DNA of 32,244 nucleotides from Mycetocola zhujimingii (GCF_003065425.1 NZ_CP026950.1:1-32244); one strand, 5' to 3'. Shown: positions 1 through 8,496, numbered from the stretch's first letter. The notes: generated by a model from the letters alone, not told the origin. Made by a program: numbers and translations.

Positions 1-927
1 GTGCCTGTGCTCGGTGATCTGCTTAAAGTGATTCAGGAAGCGCCGGACGAGGTTCGGGCTGTCGCGCTCGATCGCGGCAGCATCAAACGCTACAGGGAAC
101 TTACTGACAACCTAGAGGCCTCTCTTATCGGCCTCACCACCGGAGGCCGGCTCGGCGAAATCTTCGCTCATCCCACCGACGTTCCAATGATGCGCGACCG
201 CCCTGTGGTCTATGACGTGTCGTCAGTTGACGATTCGGACACCGATATGCAGGCCGCGATTCTGCTTGCGTGCTGGTCGGCGGGGTTCGGCACGGTGAAC
301 ATCGCGAATGCTCTCGCGGATGCAGGGCTGGAACCGCGGCGCCACTACCTCGTTGTCTTGGACGAGCTGTGGCGTGCGCTACGGGTGGGCCGCGGCATGG
401 TCGACCGCGTGGACGCGCTGACGCGGCTGAACCGGCAGCAAGGTGTTGGCCTTGCGATGATTTCGCACACGATGAGTGACCTGCTCGCGTTGCCGGATGA
501 GGCCGATCGGATGAAGGCGCGCGGATTCGTTGAGCGCGCCGCGATGGTCATTGCCGGGGGTCTCCCCGGCGCGGAGATGCCGATGCTGACGAGTGCTGTC
601 CCTCTTTCACGTGCCGAACAGGAACTGCTGACATCGTGGCAAGACCCAGGTGCCTGGGATACCGGCGCGGGCCGCGAGTCTGAGCCGCCCGGTCGAGGAA
701 AGTTCCTCATAAAGCTGGGTGGCCACCCGGGGATTCCGCTGAAAGTTGAGCTGATCGAATCCGAACGGGCGATCAACGACACCAACAAGCTTTGGCATCC
801 GGCCGTTGCATTTCCTGAACCAGATGAGTCAGATCCGTATATCGGTCTGGAAAGTGCTGGCGATGTCGCCCACGATTTTGAGGTCGACGTCGACGGTGCA
901 GCTATCGAAGAGGATGGTGCGGCATGA
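1..927 (+). CDS. VirB4/TraC-like T4SS ATPase, C-terminal part (5' end missing)
   Basis: This is the C-terminal half of a conjugation ATPase that powers the type IV secretion channel at the membrane. A Walker B stretch (YLVVLDELWRAL, about residues 116-127) is followed by a motif resembling the family's Gln/His sensor region (NRQQGVGLAMISHT). No Walker A precedes it, and reading frame 1 is open from the first base, so the gene begins outside the left edge. The missing N-terminal half matches the truncated gene at 31494-32244, which stops just after its Walker A region; the two halves together give about 559 residues. The stop overlaps the next start (ATGA), so it is co-translated with the VirD4-like gene. 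Confidence 0.85.
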   Translation: MPVLGDLLKVIQEAPDEVRAVALDRGSIKRYRELTDNLEASLIGLTTGGRLGEIFAHPTDVPMMRDRPVVYDVSSVDDSDTDMQAAILLACWSAGFGTVNIANALADAGLEPRRHYLVVLDELWRALRVGRGMVDRVDALTRLNRQQGVGLAMISHTMSDLLALPDEADRMKARGFVERAAMVIAGGLPGAEMPMLTSAVPLSRAEQELLTSWQDPGAWDTGAGRESEPPGRGKFLIKLGGHPGIPLKVELIESERAINDTNKLWHPAVAFPEPDESDPYIGLESAGDVAHDFEVDVDGAAIEEDGAA

Positions 928-2717
928 GCGCATCGAATAGGCGCAACCAGGGCGCGATCGACGGCCAGACAATCGCGATGATTGTTGGGCTTATTCTCGT
1001 CGTTGCGGCGCTTGGCACCACCTGGTTGGCCGTCTCGTGGGGATCCAAACTTGACGGCGTTAACCCGGAGCTGACAACGGATCCATTCGGGCTGTTCTTC
1101 GGCGTGCTGCGCGGCACCGTCGTCTGGCCCGCGTCCGCGACATGGATCGCGGCCGTCACCGCAGGCCTCCTGCTGGTCGTGGCCGTTCTCCTCGCCTTCG
1201 TCGCATCACGAGCGCGTCGACGCCGGAGCAACGTCGACGGCGCAGCTGCTCATATGGGCAAAGGCCGCGACCTTCGCGCTCTGTCCGCCAGCGGCGCGAA
1301 GCGCACCGCGCAGCGTCTTGGTATCGACAATTGGAACGGTGTTCCTATCGGCATTACCGTGGCCGGGAAGCGCCAGCTCTACGGCTCCCCGGAAGATATG
1401 CACATCGATATTTGGGGCCCGCGTACCGGAAAGTCAACGAGCCGGGCGATCCCGGCGATTCTCTCGGCTCCAGGAGCGGTGCTCACCACATCGAACAAGC
1501 GTGACGTGCTCGACGCCACTCGGGACGTTCGGGCGGAGAAAGGCACCATCTGGGCGTTCGATCCGCAGCGCATCGCCGCCGAGCCGCCGAGCTGGTGGTG
1601 GAACCCGTTGAGCTACGTCACCGATGACGTGAAAGCGGCGAAGCTCGCCGCGCATTTCGCGTCGGGCTCTCGCGCCGGGGATTCTCGGGCTGATCCGTAT
1701 TTCGACAACGCCGGCCAAGACCTCTTGGCTGGCTTTCTGCTTGCCGCGGCTCTTGCCAATCTGCCGATCACCAAAGCGTTTACCTGGACGACGACGCCGG
1801 GTGATGAAACGCCGGTCGACATTCTCCGCGAGCACGGGTACGAGCAGATGGCGGATGCCGTCGACGGGCAGGTGAACGGCGAATCTCGCCGTCGTGACAG
1901 CGTGTACGGCACCGCCGCGCAGATGGCGTCGTGCCTGAAGGTGCGAGCGATCGCGGAATGGGTCACCCCGCTCGGCGGCAACGTCGCCGGCGATCACGGC
2001 CCCCAGTTCGACCCGTACGCCTTCGCGCGCAGCAGCGACACCCTCTACAGCCTCTCCAAAGAGGGAAAGGGAACTGCTGGGCCGCTCGTCACCGCGCTCA
2101 CGGCCGCGACCGTCGAAGCAGCCGAAGAACTCGCCACCACTCAGGCCGGTGGCCGGCTCGCAGTGCCGATGCTCGGCGTTCTTGACGAAGCGGCGAACGT
2201 GTGCCGCTGGCACGACTTACCCGACCTGTACTCCCACTACGGCTCCCGCGGAATCGTCTTGATGACAATTCTGCAGTCCTGGTCACAGGGCGTTCAGGTG
2301 TGGGGCCGCGACGGGATGCGCAAACTCTGGTCCGCCTCGAACATCGCCGTCTACGGCGGCGGTGTGAAGGAACCTGAGTTTCTGAACGAGCTGTCCCAAA
2401 TGGTCGGCGACTACGACAAGCACACCACGTCAACGAACGTCGGCCGGGGCAACCGGTCGACGTCGCATCAGGTCCAGCGGGAGCGCACGTTGGATATCGC
2501 CGACCTCGGAGCGTTGCCGCGCGGCCGCGCCGTCGTATTCGCTTCCGGAGCCCCGGCGACGTTGGTTGAAACTGTGCCGTGGATGCGTGGGCCACACGCT
2601 GAGGCTGTGCGCGCCTCGATCAAGGCACACGATCCATCCGCTCGAGCTGCAGGCACTGTGCCCGCTGCCGCTGACGCCTGGCTCGCGGCGGCCCCGATGA
2701 AGGAGGACAAGCCATGA
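924..2717 (+). CDS. VirD4/TraG-type coupling protein (type IV secretory DNA transfer ATPase)
   Basis: This coupling protein docks the relaxase-DNA complex onto the transfer channel and pumps DNA. Two N-terminal membrane helices (about residues 15-38 and 72-95) are followed by a basic stretch and the cytoplasmic ATPase. Walker A is GPRTGKST (165-172) and Walker B is MLGVLDEAAN (416-425). At 597 residues it is the usual size for Gram-positive members. Its start overlaps the upstream ATPase stop by ATGA and its own stop overlaps the next start the same way, so three genes are translationally coupled. The family call is firm; the partner relaxase is presumably the one at 4055-5695. Confidence 0.93.
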   Translation: MSASNRRNQGAIDGQTIAMIVGLILVVAALGTTWLAVSWGSKLDGVNPELTTDPFGLFFGVLRGTVVWPASATWIAAVTAGLLLVVAVLLAFVASRARRRRSNVDGAAAHMGKGRDLRALSASGAKRTAQRLGIDNWNGVPIGITVAGKRQLYGSPEDMHIDIWGPRTGKSTSRAIPAILSAPGAVLTTSNKRDVLDATRDVRAEKGTIWAFDPQRIAAEPPSWWWNPLSYVTDDVKAAKLAAHFASGSRAGDSRADPYFDNAGQDLLAGFLLAAALANLPITKAFTWTTTPGDETPVDILREHGYEQMADAVDGQVNGESRRRDSVYGTAAQMASCLKVRAIAEWVTPLGGNVAGDHGPQFDPYAFARSSDTLYSLSKEGKGTAGPLVTALTAATVEAAEELATTQAGGRLAVPMLGVLDEAANVCRWHDLPDLYSHYGSRGIVLMTILQSWSQGVQVWGRDGMRKLWSASNIAVYGGGVKEPEFLNELSQMVGDYDKHTTSTNVGRGNRSTSHQVQRERTLDIADLGALPRGRAVVFASGAPATLVETVPWMRGPHAEAVRASIKAHDPSARAAGTVPAAADAWLAAAPMKEDKP

Positions 2718-3127
2718 GCGACCTTGACGACTTCCGCGACGACGACAACAAGCCGGCCGAAGAGCCGACTCCTGAACCCCAACTGTTCTACGGTTCCGCT
2801 GATGAGTTCATGCGCGAACGACTGCGCTTCACATACTCGCGCCGTGTCGGCGGCGGTAATGCCTCGTTCCGGTGGTCCGCGCGCTGGTGGGAGCACCCCG
2901 AAGCGCTTGCCCGTATCGATGCGCTCTGGCGTGCCTGGGAGCACCTACGCCTGGACGGAGCAACTGGGTCCAGCGCTTGGTGGATCGAGCACGCCGATCA
3001 CCACATGCCGATCCTGATGAGCCCGGAGGGCCCCTTCGCGAAGTCCGAGGACACCAACCGTCCCGGCGAACCGTTGCCTTATGAAGCTCCCCCAGAGGGG
3101 TTGTTCCCCGACATGCGAGTGAGCTGA
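2714..3127 (+). CDS. DUF4913 domain-containing protein
   Basis: This 137-residue soluble protein has an acidic N terminus and then a Trp/His-rich core (RWSARWWEHPEA, WWIEHADHHMPIL). That pattern is typical of the DUF4913 proteins repeatedly found behind coupling-protein genes in actinobacterial plasmids. Its biochemical role is unknown. It is the last gene of the transfer operon: its start overlaps the VirD4-like stop by ATGA, and a 16-bp stem terminator follows 10 bp after its stop. A role in transfer is inferred only from position. Confidence 0.75.
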   Translation: MSDLDDFRDDDNKPAEEPTPEPQLFYGSADEFMRERLRFTYSRRVGGGNASFRWSARWWEHPEALARIDALWRAWEHLRLDGATGSSAWWIEHADHHMPILMSPEGPFAKSEDTNRPGEPLPYEAPPEGLFPDMRVS

Positions 3128-3137
3128 TCCAGGCAAA

Positions 3138-3172
3138 CAAAAGGGGCCGCGCAAACTGCGCGGCCCCTTTTG
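3138..3172. terminator. Bidirectional intrinsic terminator
   Basis: A perfect 16-bp inverted repeat (left arm 3138-3153, right arm 3157-3172) has a 3-nt AAC loop. A GC-rich core is flanked by A4 on the left and T4 on the right, so it can act on both strands. It separates the plus-strand transfer operon ending at 3127 from the convergent minus-strand mobilisation operon ending at 3185. Confidence 0.92.
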
Positions 3173-3184
3173 TCGTGGACTGTC

Positions 3185-4045
3185 CTAGCGGGCGAGCCCC
3201 CCACGGGTGCGTTGCTGCGCCGTGCCCGTCGACTTGCTGCGGATCTTCGTGGCCTTCCCTGCCTGCGTGCGCACCGCTTCGCGGGGGTGCTTGGCATTCT
3301 CCCCGTCTGCGAGAACCCGTGCAGCGACGGTTTCCTTCGCGATCCCCTTCTCTTCGAGGCTGGTCGCGAACTTCTGCCGGCGTTCGGAACTGTCGTACTC
3401 CTGGGCGCTGGCGCCCCGCTCGTTGACGGCTTCGCCGGCTTGCTTCCAATCGGTCTCGCGTGCCGCGAACTCGTTTGACTCGGCCCTGTCGCCGTCACCG
3501 AGGTTCCAGTCTTTCTCCGACTGCTCCTGAGCATCGCGCTCTCGCCTTTCAGCGCTGGCGAAAAGGAGCTGGCTGGCAGTGAGTTCTTCCGCTGAACGCT
3601 CTCGTTCCGCCCGTGCATCAGCTCGTGCCTGCTCGGCTTCGCGCAATGCCGCGGCCACTTGGGCGGGATCCCCGCCGGGTGCATCGACGTCGATGCCGTA
3701 GCGATCCTGCACCTCCCGACGGATCGTGTCGCCGGCCTCACGAGCAACGTCGTCGTGGTCTCGCCACACGGTCGCTGTCTCGTGAACCAAGGCAATGTCC
3801 TCGACCTTCGCACTGTCCCACCACTCGGCATGCCGTACAGGTTCGAGGCTGGCGCGAGCCGCGCCCCTTTCTGCCTCGAACCTGTTCTGCAGCTCGCGGT
3901 TCTCCTGCTGTGCCGCAGCCTCTCGCGTGTGGCTCATCTGCTCGCGCAATCGGGAGATTCGCTCTCCGAACTGCGATGCCACCGTGAGAGCGATGCGCAG
4001 CGAGTCGTCAAACGATTCGGCTACTCCGTCTGTTTCTTCAGCCAT
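3185..4045 (-). CDS. Coiled-coil protein encoded behind the relaxase
   Basis: This 286-residue, highly charged protein has long stretches rich in Glu, Arg, Ala and Gln (about residues 25-75 and 125-200), predicted to form coiled coils, and a basic C terminus. No catalytic motif or membrane segment is visible. It starts 9 bp after the relaxase stop and is the last gene of the MobC-relaxase operon before the shared terminator. Position suggests an accessory mobilisation protein, perhaps a relaxosome or coupling-protein adaptor; I do not recognise a named family. Confidence 0.7.
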   Translation of the reverse strand: MAEETDGVAESFDDSLRIALTVASQFGERISRLREQMSHTREAAAQQENRELQNRFEAERGAARASLEPVRHAEWWDSAKVEDIALVHETATVWRDHDDVAREAGDTIRREVQDRYGIDVDAPGGDPAQVAAALREAEQARADARAERERSAEELTASQLLFASAERRERDAQEQSEKDWNLGDGDRAESNEFAARETDWKQAGEAVNERGASAQEYDSSERRQKFATSLEEKGIAKETVAARVLADGENAKHPREAVRTQAGKATKIRSKSTGTAQQRTRGGLAR

Positions 4046-4054
4046 GATTGGTCC

Positions 4055-5695
4055 CTAGTCCCTTCCGTGGCCGTCACGCTCGCGTGGCGTGGCTGGCGTT
4101 TTGTGCTTACTCGGTTGCAGCTTGTTGGGCAGCGGTGAACCAGTGCCAGGCGCAGCAAGTCCGTCCGTCGCGCGGCGCAGGGCCTCGTTCTCGGAAGTCA
4201 TCACCCGGCCATCCGTCCGTGGCGTTGTCGCCGAGATCTCCGGCAGGCTCTGCTGTACCTGGGCGAACTTGCTGCGCATCATTGCCGTCATCTGTTCGGC
4301 TCGTCGCGCGTCGCCAGCTGCGGTGTGAGCGTCGAGGATCGCGACGCTGACCCGGCCGAGCTGGCGGAGCATGATGGCTTCGGCCATAGTTCCGCGTCCG
4401 CCGCTGGCGGCCTGCATGAGAATCATTGCGGCGTTCGCTGCAGAGCCGAGCCGCGGAGGTTTCGGCTTCGACTGGTGCGCCCTCAGGTGCGCGCTCCTGG
4501 CCAGCTCCCGGGAGGTCTCAGCGAGCGGTCCTGGCGTCGCCTCAACCCGCTGCGACCATGCCGCGAACACTCCAGAAGTCTCCCGGGCAACGTGAGCCCA
4601 TGTCGCCCGGTCAGTAACTGGGACGTCCCTCAGCTGCTTGCGGAGCTGCGCCACTTCGTCGGTGTACTGCTTCCACAGTTGCGGGTCCGGGGCGGTTTCC
4701 TCGCGGCCCGGCGCAACCGGTCGGTACTGCCATGGGTTCTTGCTGGTCGCGCGCCACTCGTCAGCCGCGGCCTGTGCGGTGGCGGGCGCGTCCGGCCATC
4801 CTTCCCGCAGTCGCGGCAGCGTCAGGTCACGAGCCAACCGGCCACCGCCGTACCAGATCGGTGAAGCGCCCTCGGCAGGTCGAAGAGCAACCGAATAGCC
4901 GGCCACAACGTCGTCGCGTCCAGCGGCGAAACGGGGGCGGATGAGTACCCCGCCGCGACGTAGCCGGCGGACGAACTCGCCCTCGTCAACCGATGCTGTC
5001 GCGGCAGCGCGGACGGTGCGTTCAAGCCGGTGGGCGTCGACCTCAACGGCGCCGGTGCGTTCTTGGCGTGCGCGCTCTGCGGGCTTGACTCCCCGCTCCC
5101 CCAACCCTGCTTCCCGACTCTCCAGTTGTTCCAGCCCGTAGTCGCGCTCAAGATCGCGGCAGACTTTCTGCGCCTTGGCGAAGTCGTTGTGGGTTGTCGC
5201 TTTGGTGCCATCCTCGCGCACCAGGGACACCGCGATGTGCACGTGGTCGTTGCCGTTCGTAGACAGACCGTGACGAACCGCAACCCACCGGCATGGTGCC
5301 TTCCCGCTGGCTTCGGTGAAGCCCATGCGGTCGGCAAAGTCCTGAGCGATCGCACCCCACTTCTCGTCACTCAGCTGGCCTTCTTTGGCCCGCAAGGAGA
5401 GTGAGCAATGCCATACGTTGGCATCTACCTGCGTCGTTGAAACGACACCGGTTTCCGGGTCGGTGATCCGTGCCGTCCGGGTCACGTTGACCCCGAGCCG
5501 TGTTCGCGGCTCATCGAGGTCATGAGCGATCTTGAGCGCTGTCGCCTTGTCTAGCTGATCGAATCCGTACATCGTCAGGATGGCCGAATCGCCCGCCACC
5601 AAGTGCTGCTCCTGGTGCTCGTTGTGTCGCCCGCCGCCAGCGAGGTAGACCATAAGACCGGTCATCTCGTTCCCTCGCGTGACGTTCGGCATCAT
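4055..5695 (-). CDS. Relaxase / mobilization nuclease (MOBP-like)
   Basis: This DNA-strand transferase nicks oriT and leads the single strand into the recipient. A candidate catalytic Tyr17 lies in the early LMVYLAGG segment. The WHCSLSL strand (95-101) and the metal-binding motif NDHVHIAV (149-156, His151 and His153) fit the relaxase/mobilization nuclease fold. The C-terminal half is Ala/Arg-rich and probably contacts partners. The 546-residue length is normal. The start overlaps the MobC stop by ATGA (an adjacent second Met is possible). It sits on the side of the oriT candidate that would be transferred last. Confidence 0.9.
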   Translation of the reverse strand: MMPNVTRGNEMTGLMVYLAGGGRHNEHQEQHLVAGDSAILTMYGFDQLDKATALKIAHDLDEPRTRLGVNVTRTARITDPETGVVSTTQVDANVWHCSLSLRAKEGQLSDEKWGAIAQDFADRMGFTEASGKAPCRWVAVRHGLSTNGNDHVHIAVSLVREDGTKATTHNDFAKAQKVCRDLERDYGLEQLESREAGLGERGVKPAERARQERTGAVEVDAHRLERTVRAAATASVDEGEFVRRLRRGGVLIRPRFAAGRDDVVAGYSVALRPAEGASPIWYGGGRLARDLTLPRLREGWPDAPATAQAAADEWRATSKNPWQYRPVAPGREETAPDPQLWKQYTDEVAQLRKQLRDVPVTDRATWAHVARETSGVFAAWSQRVEATPGPLAETSRELARSAHLRAHQSKPKPPRLGSAANAAMILMQAASGGRGTMAEAIMLRQLGRVSVAILDAHTAAGDARRAEQMTAMMRSKFAQVQQSLPEISATTPRTDGRVMTSENEALRRATDGLAAPGTGSPLPNKLQPSKHKTPATPRERDGHGRD

Positions 5696-6084
5696 GACTG
5701 ATCGAGCCTGTCTAATGCCGCACTGAGGCGTGGAACAAGTGCGCGGTACTCCTGAACGATCGCCTCCGCCTCGGCGGGAAATGTGCTCTCCGTGTTGGCG
5801 AACCGCGCGAGCTGGTTCACGTTGTTCGCAACGTTCGCCATTAGCCGGCGAACAGCGAACACCTCTGCGATAACTTCCTTGCGGTCGGTGTCGGTCTCAA
5901 TGTGTGCGTTCATCGCGGACTCGACCAACAGTCGCGGCACGGTCACGCGCGCAACAACCGCCCGTGCTCGCAACTGTGCGTCCTCTTCCGGGCTCACTCG
6001 GACGTGGTAACGACGTTCACGGGGCTCGTCTGAATTCGCGCGCCTCTGGCGGCCGAACAGACGACGCTCGTTCTTGTCAGTCAT
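5692..6084 (-). CDS. mobC: MobC-like relaxosome accessory protein
   Basis: This 130-residue protein has an arginine-rich N terminus, a ribbon-helix-helix-like stretch (YHVRVSPEEDAQLRARA) and the MobC signature region LLVESAMN with a downstream VANNVNQLAR segment (family pattern: hxNNhNQhAR). MobC proteins bind oriT and help open the nick site. I chose the ATG at 6084 because GGGGAG lies 5-6 bp upstream; the frame stays open to 6144, but that extension runs into the oriT-like hairpins. Its stop overlaps the relaxase start, so the two are co-expressed. Confidence 0.85.
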   Translation of the reverse strand: MTDKNERRLFGRQRRANSDEPRERRYHVRVSPEEDAQLRARAVVARVTVPRLLVESAMNAHIETDTDRKEVIAEVFAVRRLMANVANNVNQLARFANTESTFPAEAEAIVQEYRALVPRLSAALDRLDQS

Positions 6085-6309
6085 GTCTCCCCGCCTTCCC
6101 TGGCCCAGCGCAGCGACCCCGAGAATTCGGGGACCATACGTCAAGTATGCCGACTAAGACGCACAGCGTCTAGGAGAACAAGCGAGTTAGGGTGCCTAAC
6201 TCTATAGCTTGCTCCCGCCGAGGCAGCGCCTGCGGGATACGACAGCTCAGCTGGAGTTGAATCCTGAAAGGCTCTAGCCGCGAACGCGAACCGCTGTTAA
6301 TCTGAGGTC
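6085..6309. other. Candidate origin of transfer (oriT), hairpin-dense intergenic region
   Basis: This 225-bp divergent spacer next to mobC packs several inverted repeats. They are CCCCGA/TCGGGG (6117-6132), CATAC/GTATG (6135-6149), AGACGC/GCGTCT (6157-6171) and a nested pair, GAGTTAGG/CCTAACTC (6184-6202) inside CAAGC/GCTTG (6179-6211). At 6261-6266 there is ATCCTG, which resembles the nick core of IncP-type MOBP origins. oriT normally lies beside mobC/relaxase, so the place fits. The nick position and strand are inferred, not shown. Confidence 0.55.
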
Positions 6310-6609
6310 ATGAGCGACGTGAATGTGAACCCCGACGAAGCGGCTGCTAAAGCGCGCCAGATCATCGAAGCCGACGTAAACAACCGTGTCGAGGCAGTCC
6401 GCAATCTCGCCGACGCTGCCAACGAAGCGGATGCCGCTGAACAGCGGCTAAGGGAAGCAACGGCCGCTCACGAGCGCGCCTGGACCGCTGCACGGAACGC
6501 CGGATGGAGCGAGAAAGATCTCCGCGCGACCGGCGTTCGAGCACCGGGCGGATCCACGCCGCGGCAACGCAAGCGCCGCGCATCCGCCCCAGAAACACAG
6601 GCGCAGTAA
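6310..6609 (+). CDS. Small Ala/Arg-rich helical protein of unknown function
   Basis: This 99-residue protein has an acidic helical middle (Glu/Ala-rich, about residues 10-65), a WSEKDLRATG segment and a strongly basic C-terminal tail (RQRKRR) that could bind nucleic acid. It lies divergently from mobC across the oriT candidate and would be the first gene to enter on a plus-strand transfer. A -10-like TAATCT (6298-6303) followed by six bases and the ATG suggests a leaderless transcript, although GAGG lies close to the start. A strong terminator follows at 6646. No family recognised. Confidence 0.7.
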   Translation: MSDVNVNPDEAAAKARQIIEADVNNRVEAVRNLADAANEADAAEQRLREATAAHERAWTAARNAGWSEKDLRATGVRAPGGSTPRQRKRRASAPETQAQ

Positions 6610-6645
6610 CCGCCGGATAAAGCACCTCTCCCCCACACCAGTTCG

Positions 6646-6679
6646 GGCCCCACCTAGTTCTCCTAGGTGGGGCCGTTTT
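6646..6679 (+). terminator. Intrinsic terminator after the 99-residue gene
   Basis: A perfect 12-bp inverted repeat (6646-6657 and 6663-6674) with a 5-nt loop is followed by GTTTTA. It lies 37 bp downstream of the stop at 6609 and fits a factor-independent terminator for that gene. Confidence 0.88.
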
Positions 6680-6740
6680 ATGTGCCCTGGCAAGTTGTTC
6701 TGCTTTGGGGTGGAACCGGTTGCACTGCGCTCACGAGGGA

Positions 6741-6793
6741 GTCAAGGGTGCTCCGCAGATTCCTTCGGAATCCGGCCTGCGGCCGCCCTTGAC
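6741..6793. repeat. Compound inverted repeat in the spacer before the 6926 gene
   Basis: Outer arms GTCAAGGG (6741-6748) and CCCTTGAC (6786-6793) enclose CCGCAG/CTGCGG (6753-6758, 6777-6782), which encloses GATTCC/GGAATC around a TTC loop (6758-6772). The three nested stems form one long cruciform-capable hairpin in a spacer with no gene (6610-6925). A perfect -35-like TTGACA overlaps its right edge (6789-6794), but no good -10 follows. It could be an operator or a second replication or transfer site; the function is unknown. Confidence 0.5.
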
Positions 6794-6925
6794 ACCCTCT
6801 CCGCTGCGTGCAACTGGCGAGTACCAACCGATGGCGAGGCATCGGCTGCAAGCCGACAATTCGGAGATTTTCAGGACCTGCCAGGTCCGATCCGTTGCGT
6901 GCTCGCCCCTCAGAAAGGACACATC

Positions 6926-7156
6926 GTGAAGACAACCAAGTCCGTCTCCGGTGACGGGAAAAAGTACCTGCCAGCACCCCTTCTGCTGACGCCGAAAGAA
7001 GCAAGCGTTGCCCTGGGACGCACGCTCGAAGAGCTGCGTGAAATGAGGGCGAAGAATGTCGGGCCGACGTTCCATCGACTCGGAGGCCGGCTCATCCGAT
7101 ACTCCGCATCCGGCATCACCGAGTGCATCCGCACGACCGCCCACCCCAGGCACTAA
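6926..7156 (+). CDS. Small helix-turn-helix (excisionase/MerR-like) DNA-binding protein
   Basis: This 76-residue protein has the layout of plasmid excisionase-type DNA-binding proteins: LLTPKEASVALGRTLEELREMRAK (helix-turn-helix, about 20-43) and then GPTFHRLGGRLIRYSASGITECI, the usual beta-wing and closing helix. The GTG at 6926 is preferred because GAAAGGAC lies just upstream; the next gene uses the same GAAAGGACACC ribosome site. It forms a two-gene unit with the 7193 gene and may regulate copy number, transfer or that unit. Confidence 0.75.
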   Translation: MKTTKSVSGDGKKYLPAPLLLTPKEASVALGRTLEELREMRAKNVGPTFHRLGGRLIRYSASGITECIRTTAHPRH

Positions 7157-7192
7157 CCCCTCACACTCCGAAACTCTTGAAAGGACACCATC

Positions 7193-7879
7193 ATGACCGA
7201 CGCACCGCGCAACGCGGATCCAAACCCAACTCTCTACGGGTACACCCGCCACCAGCTCCGGCTAGCAATGATCGGAGCGTTCCAACGCGGGCTCAACTCG
7301 CGTGCCCAGATCGATCAGGACTCGGTAGCGGCAGCCGGCGGGGATACGGCGGCCCACCGCCGGCTCATAACGGCAGAGCTTGATGACACCCGCAAAGCAG
7401 CAGGAATGGTCGAGTGGAGAGCGACCCGAGTCACAAGCCCAGCTTCGGTTAAGAAGCTCATCGAGTTCACCGAGGTCTATGGCCGGTGGCGCGAGAACAG
7501 CCCGGTCGTCGACCAAGTTGCGCGCAGCATCGATGCCAGCATCACCTACAACATCCTCGAAACCGACGCCGACCGGACCCCACCGTTCAAACTCCCCACG
7601 CTAGAAGAAGTGGACCTGGACTCGTGGGACTCAATGGATGCCCGCGCGAACTACACCCCTCCATTCGATCTGGATCGGGCACGCGCAGCGCTACGGGTCG
7701 AGCAACTCGAACAGGCGGTCGCCTCAGCAACCCCACCATCCACTTCCATTGAGACGCTGCGTGCCCAGGCGCTCGATGGGCTAGCCGCTCCAGGCGCCGC
7801 AGCATCCCGGTTAAGCCCCGAGCGTCGGCAGCTCCACCCACCAGCTCAGCGCTCCCGGCCAGAAGGGCTCACTCATTAG
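7193..7879 (+). CDS. Hypothetical protein (228 residues)
   Basis: This soluble protein has no recognised domain. The N-terminal third looks helical (YTRHQLRLAMIGAFQRG). The centre carries two similar short segments, RTPPFKLPTLEEVDLDSW and NYTPPFDLDRARAAL, each with a TPPF core, hinting at an internal repeat. The C terminus is Pro/Arg-rich and probably disordered. ATG 7193 has a GAAAGGACACC ribosome site and lies 36 bp behind the excisionase-like gene. Tandem hairpins at 7891-7919 separate it from the convergent resolvase. Confidence 0.7.
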   Translation: MTDAPRNADPNPTLYGYTRHQLRLAMIGAFQRGLNSRAQIDQDSVAAAGGDTAAHRRLITAELDDTRKAAGMVEWRATRVTSPASVKKLIEFTEVYGRWRENSPVVDQVARSIDASITYNILETDADRTPPFKLPTLEEVDLDSWDSMDARANYTPPFDLDRARAALRVEQLEQAVASATPPSTSIETLRAQALDGLAAPGAAASRLSPERRQLHPPAQRSRPEGLTH

Positions 7880-7890
7880 ATGATCGTCTC

Positions 7891-7919
7891 GGTCCGCTCA
7901 ACGGACCGGCGGAACCGCC
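7891..7919. terminator. Tandem hairpins between convergent genes
   Basis: GGTCCG/CGGACC (7891-7907, 5-nt loop) is followed immediately by GGCGG/CCGCC (7908-7919, 2-nt loop). They fill the 44-bp gap between the plus-strand gene ending at 7879 and the minus-strand resolvase ending at 7924. There is no strong T-run, so this is a probable but weak terminator pair. Confidence 0.55.
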
Positions 7920-7923
7920 GTTG

Positions 7924-8496
7924 CTACGTGCTCTCCCCAGCACGTTTAACCGCCCGGTAAACCGTCGATCGTGCCACATCGAACTGAGTAGCCAGCTCAC
8001 TCGTAGTGTGCTCCCCCGATCGATACAGGGCGACCAAATACTTCTCGAGCGCCGGTGACAGTTTCGGCTTTTTGCCACGCAGTTTGCCCTTCGCTTTGGC
8101 GACCTGCATGCCCTCGCGTGTGCGCATCCGGATCAAGTCAGCCTCGAACTCCGCGATCATCGCGAGCACGTTGAAGAGAAGCTTTCCCGTGGGGTCGGAC
8201 GGGTCGTGGCGACTACCGCCAACATTCAGTGCAACGCCCTTCGCTTCGAGCTCGTCGGCGATGTCATGGGCGTCGCGGATCGAGCGGGCCAGGCGGTCGA
8301 GCTTGGTGACCACAAGCTCATCCCCCTCACGAACGGCCGCGAGAGCTTTCTCTAGTCCTGGCCGGGAACGGTTAGCGCCTGTGAGCCCGTGATCAACGTG
8401 AACGTGCTTCTCATCAACGCCGAGCGCTTGGAGCGCCTCGCGCTGCACAGTGAGGTCCTGCTGGGCGGTAGAGACGCGTGCGTATCCGACCTTCAT
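7924..8496 (-). CDS. Serine recombinase (resolvase/invertase family)
   Basis: This 190-residue small serine recombinase carries the catalytic domain MKVGYARVST with nucleophile Ser9, the conserved LVVTKLDRLARS segment, the FNVLAMIAEFEADLIRMRTREGM long helix, and a C-terminal Hin-type helix-turn-helix (TTSELATQFDVARSTVYRAV). On a plasmid its usual job is resolving multimers for stable inheritance. The start overlaps the stop of the upstream 63-residue gene by ATGA. No crossover (res) site could be recognised with confidence; the 8690-8850 spacer upstream of the pair is the natural place for one. Confidence 0.93.
   Translation of the reverse strand: MKVGYARVSTAQQDLTVQREALQALGVDEKHVHVDHGLTGANRSRPGLEKALAAVREGDELVVTKLDRLARSIRDAHDIADELEAKGVALNVGGSRHDPSDPTGKLLFNVLAMIAEFEADLIRMRTREGMQVAKAKGKLRGKKPKLSPALEKYLVALYRSGEHTTSELATQFDVARSTVYRAVKRAGEST

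Noticed and set aside
1434-2213. A 259-codon minus-strand open frame
   Set aside because: It is the shadow of the VirD4-like gene, whose Walker motifs and neighbours are clear.
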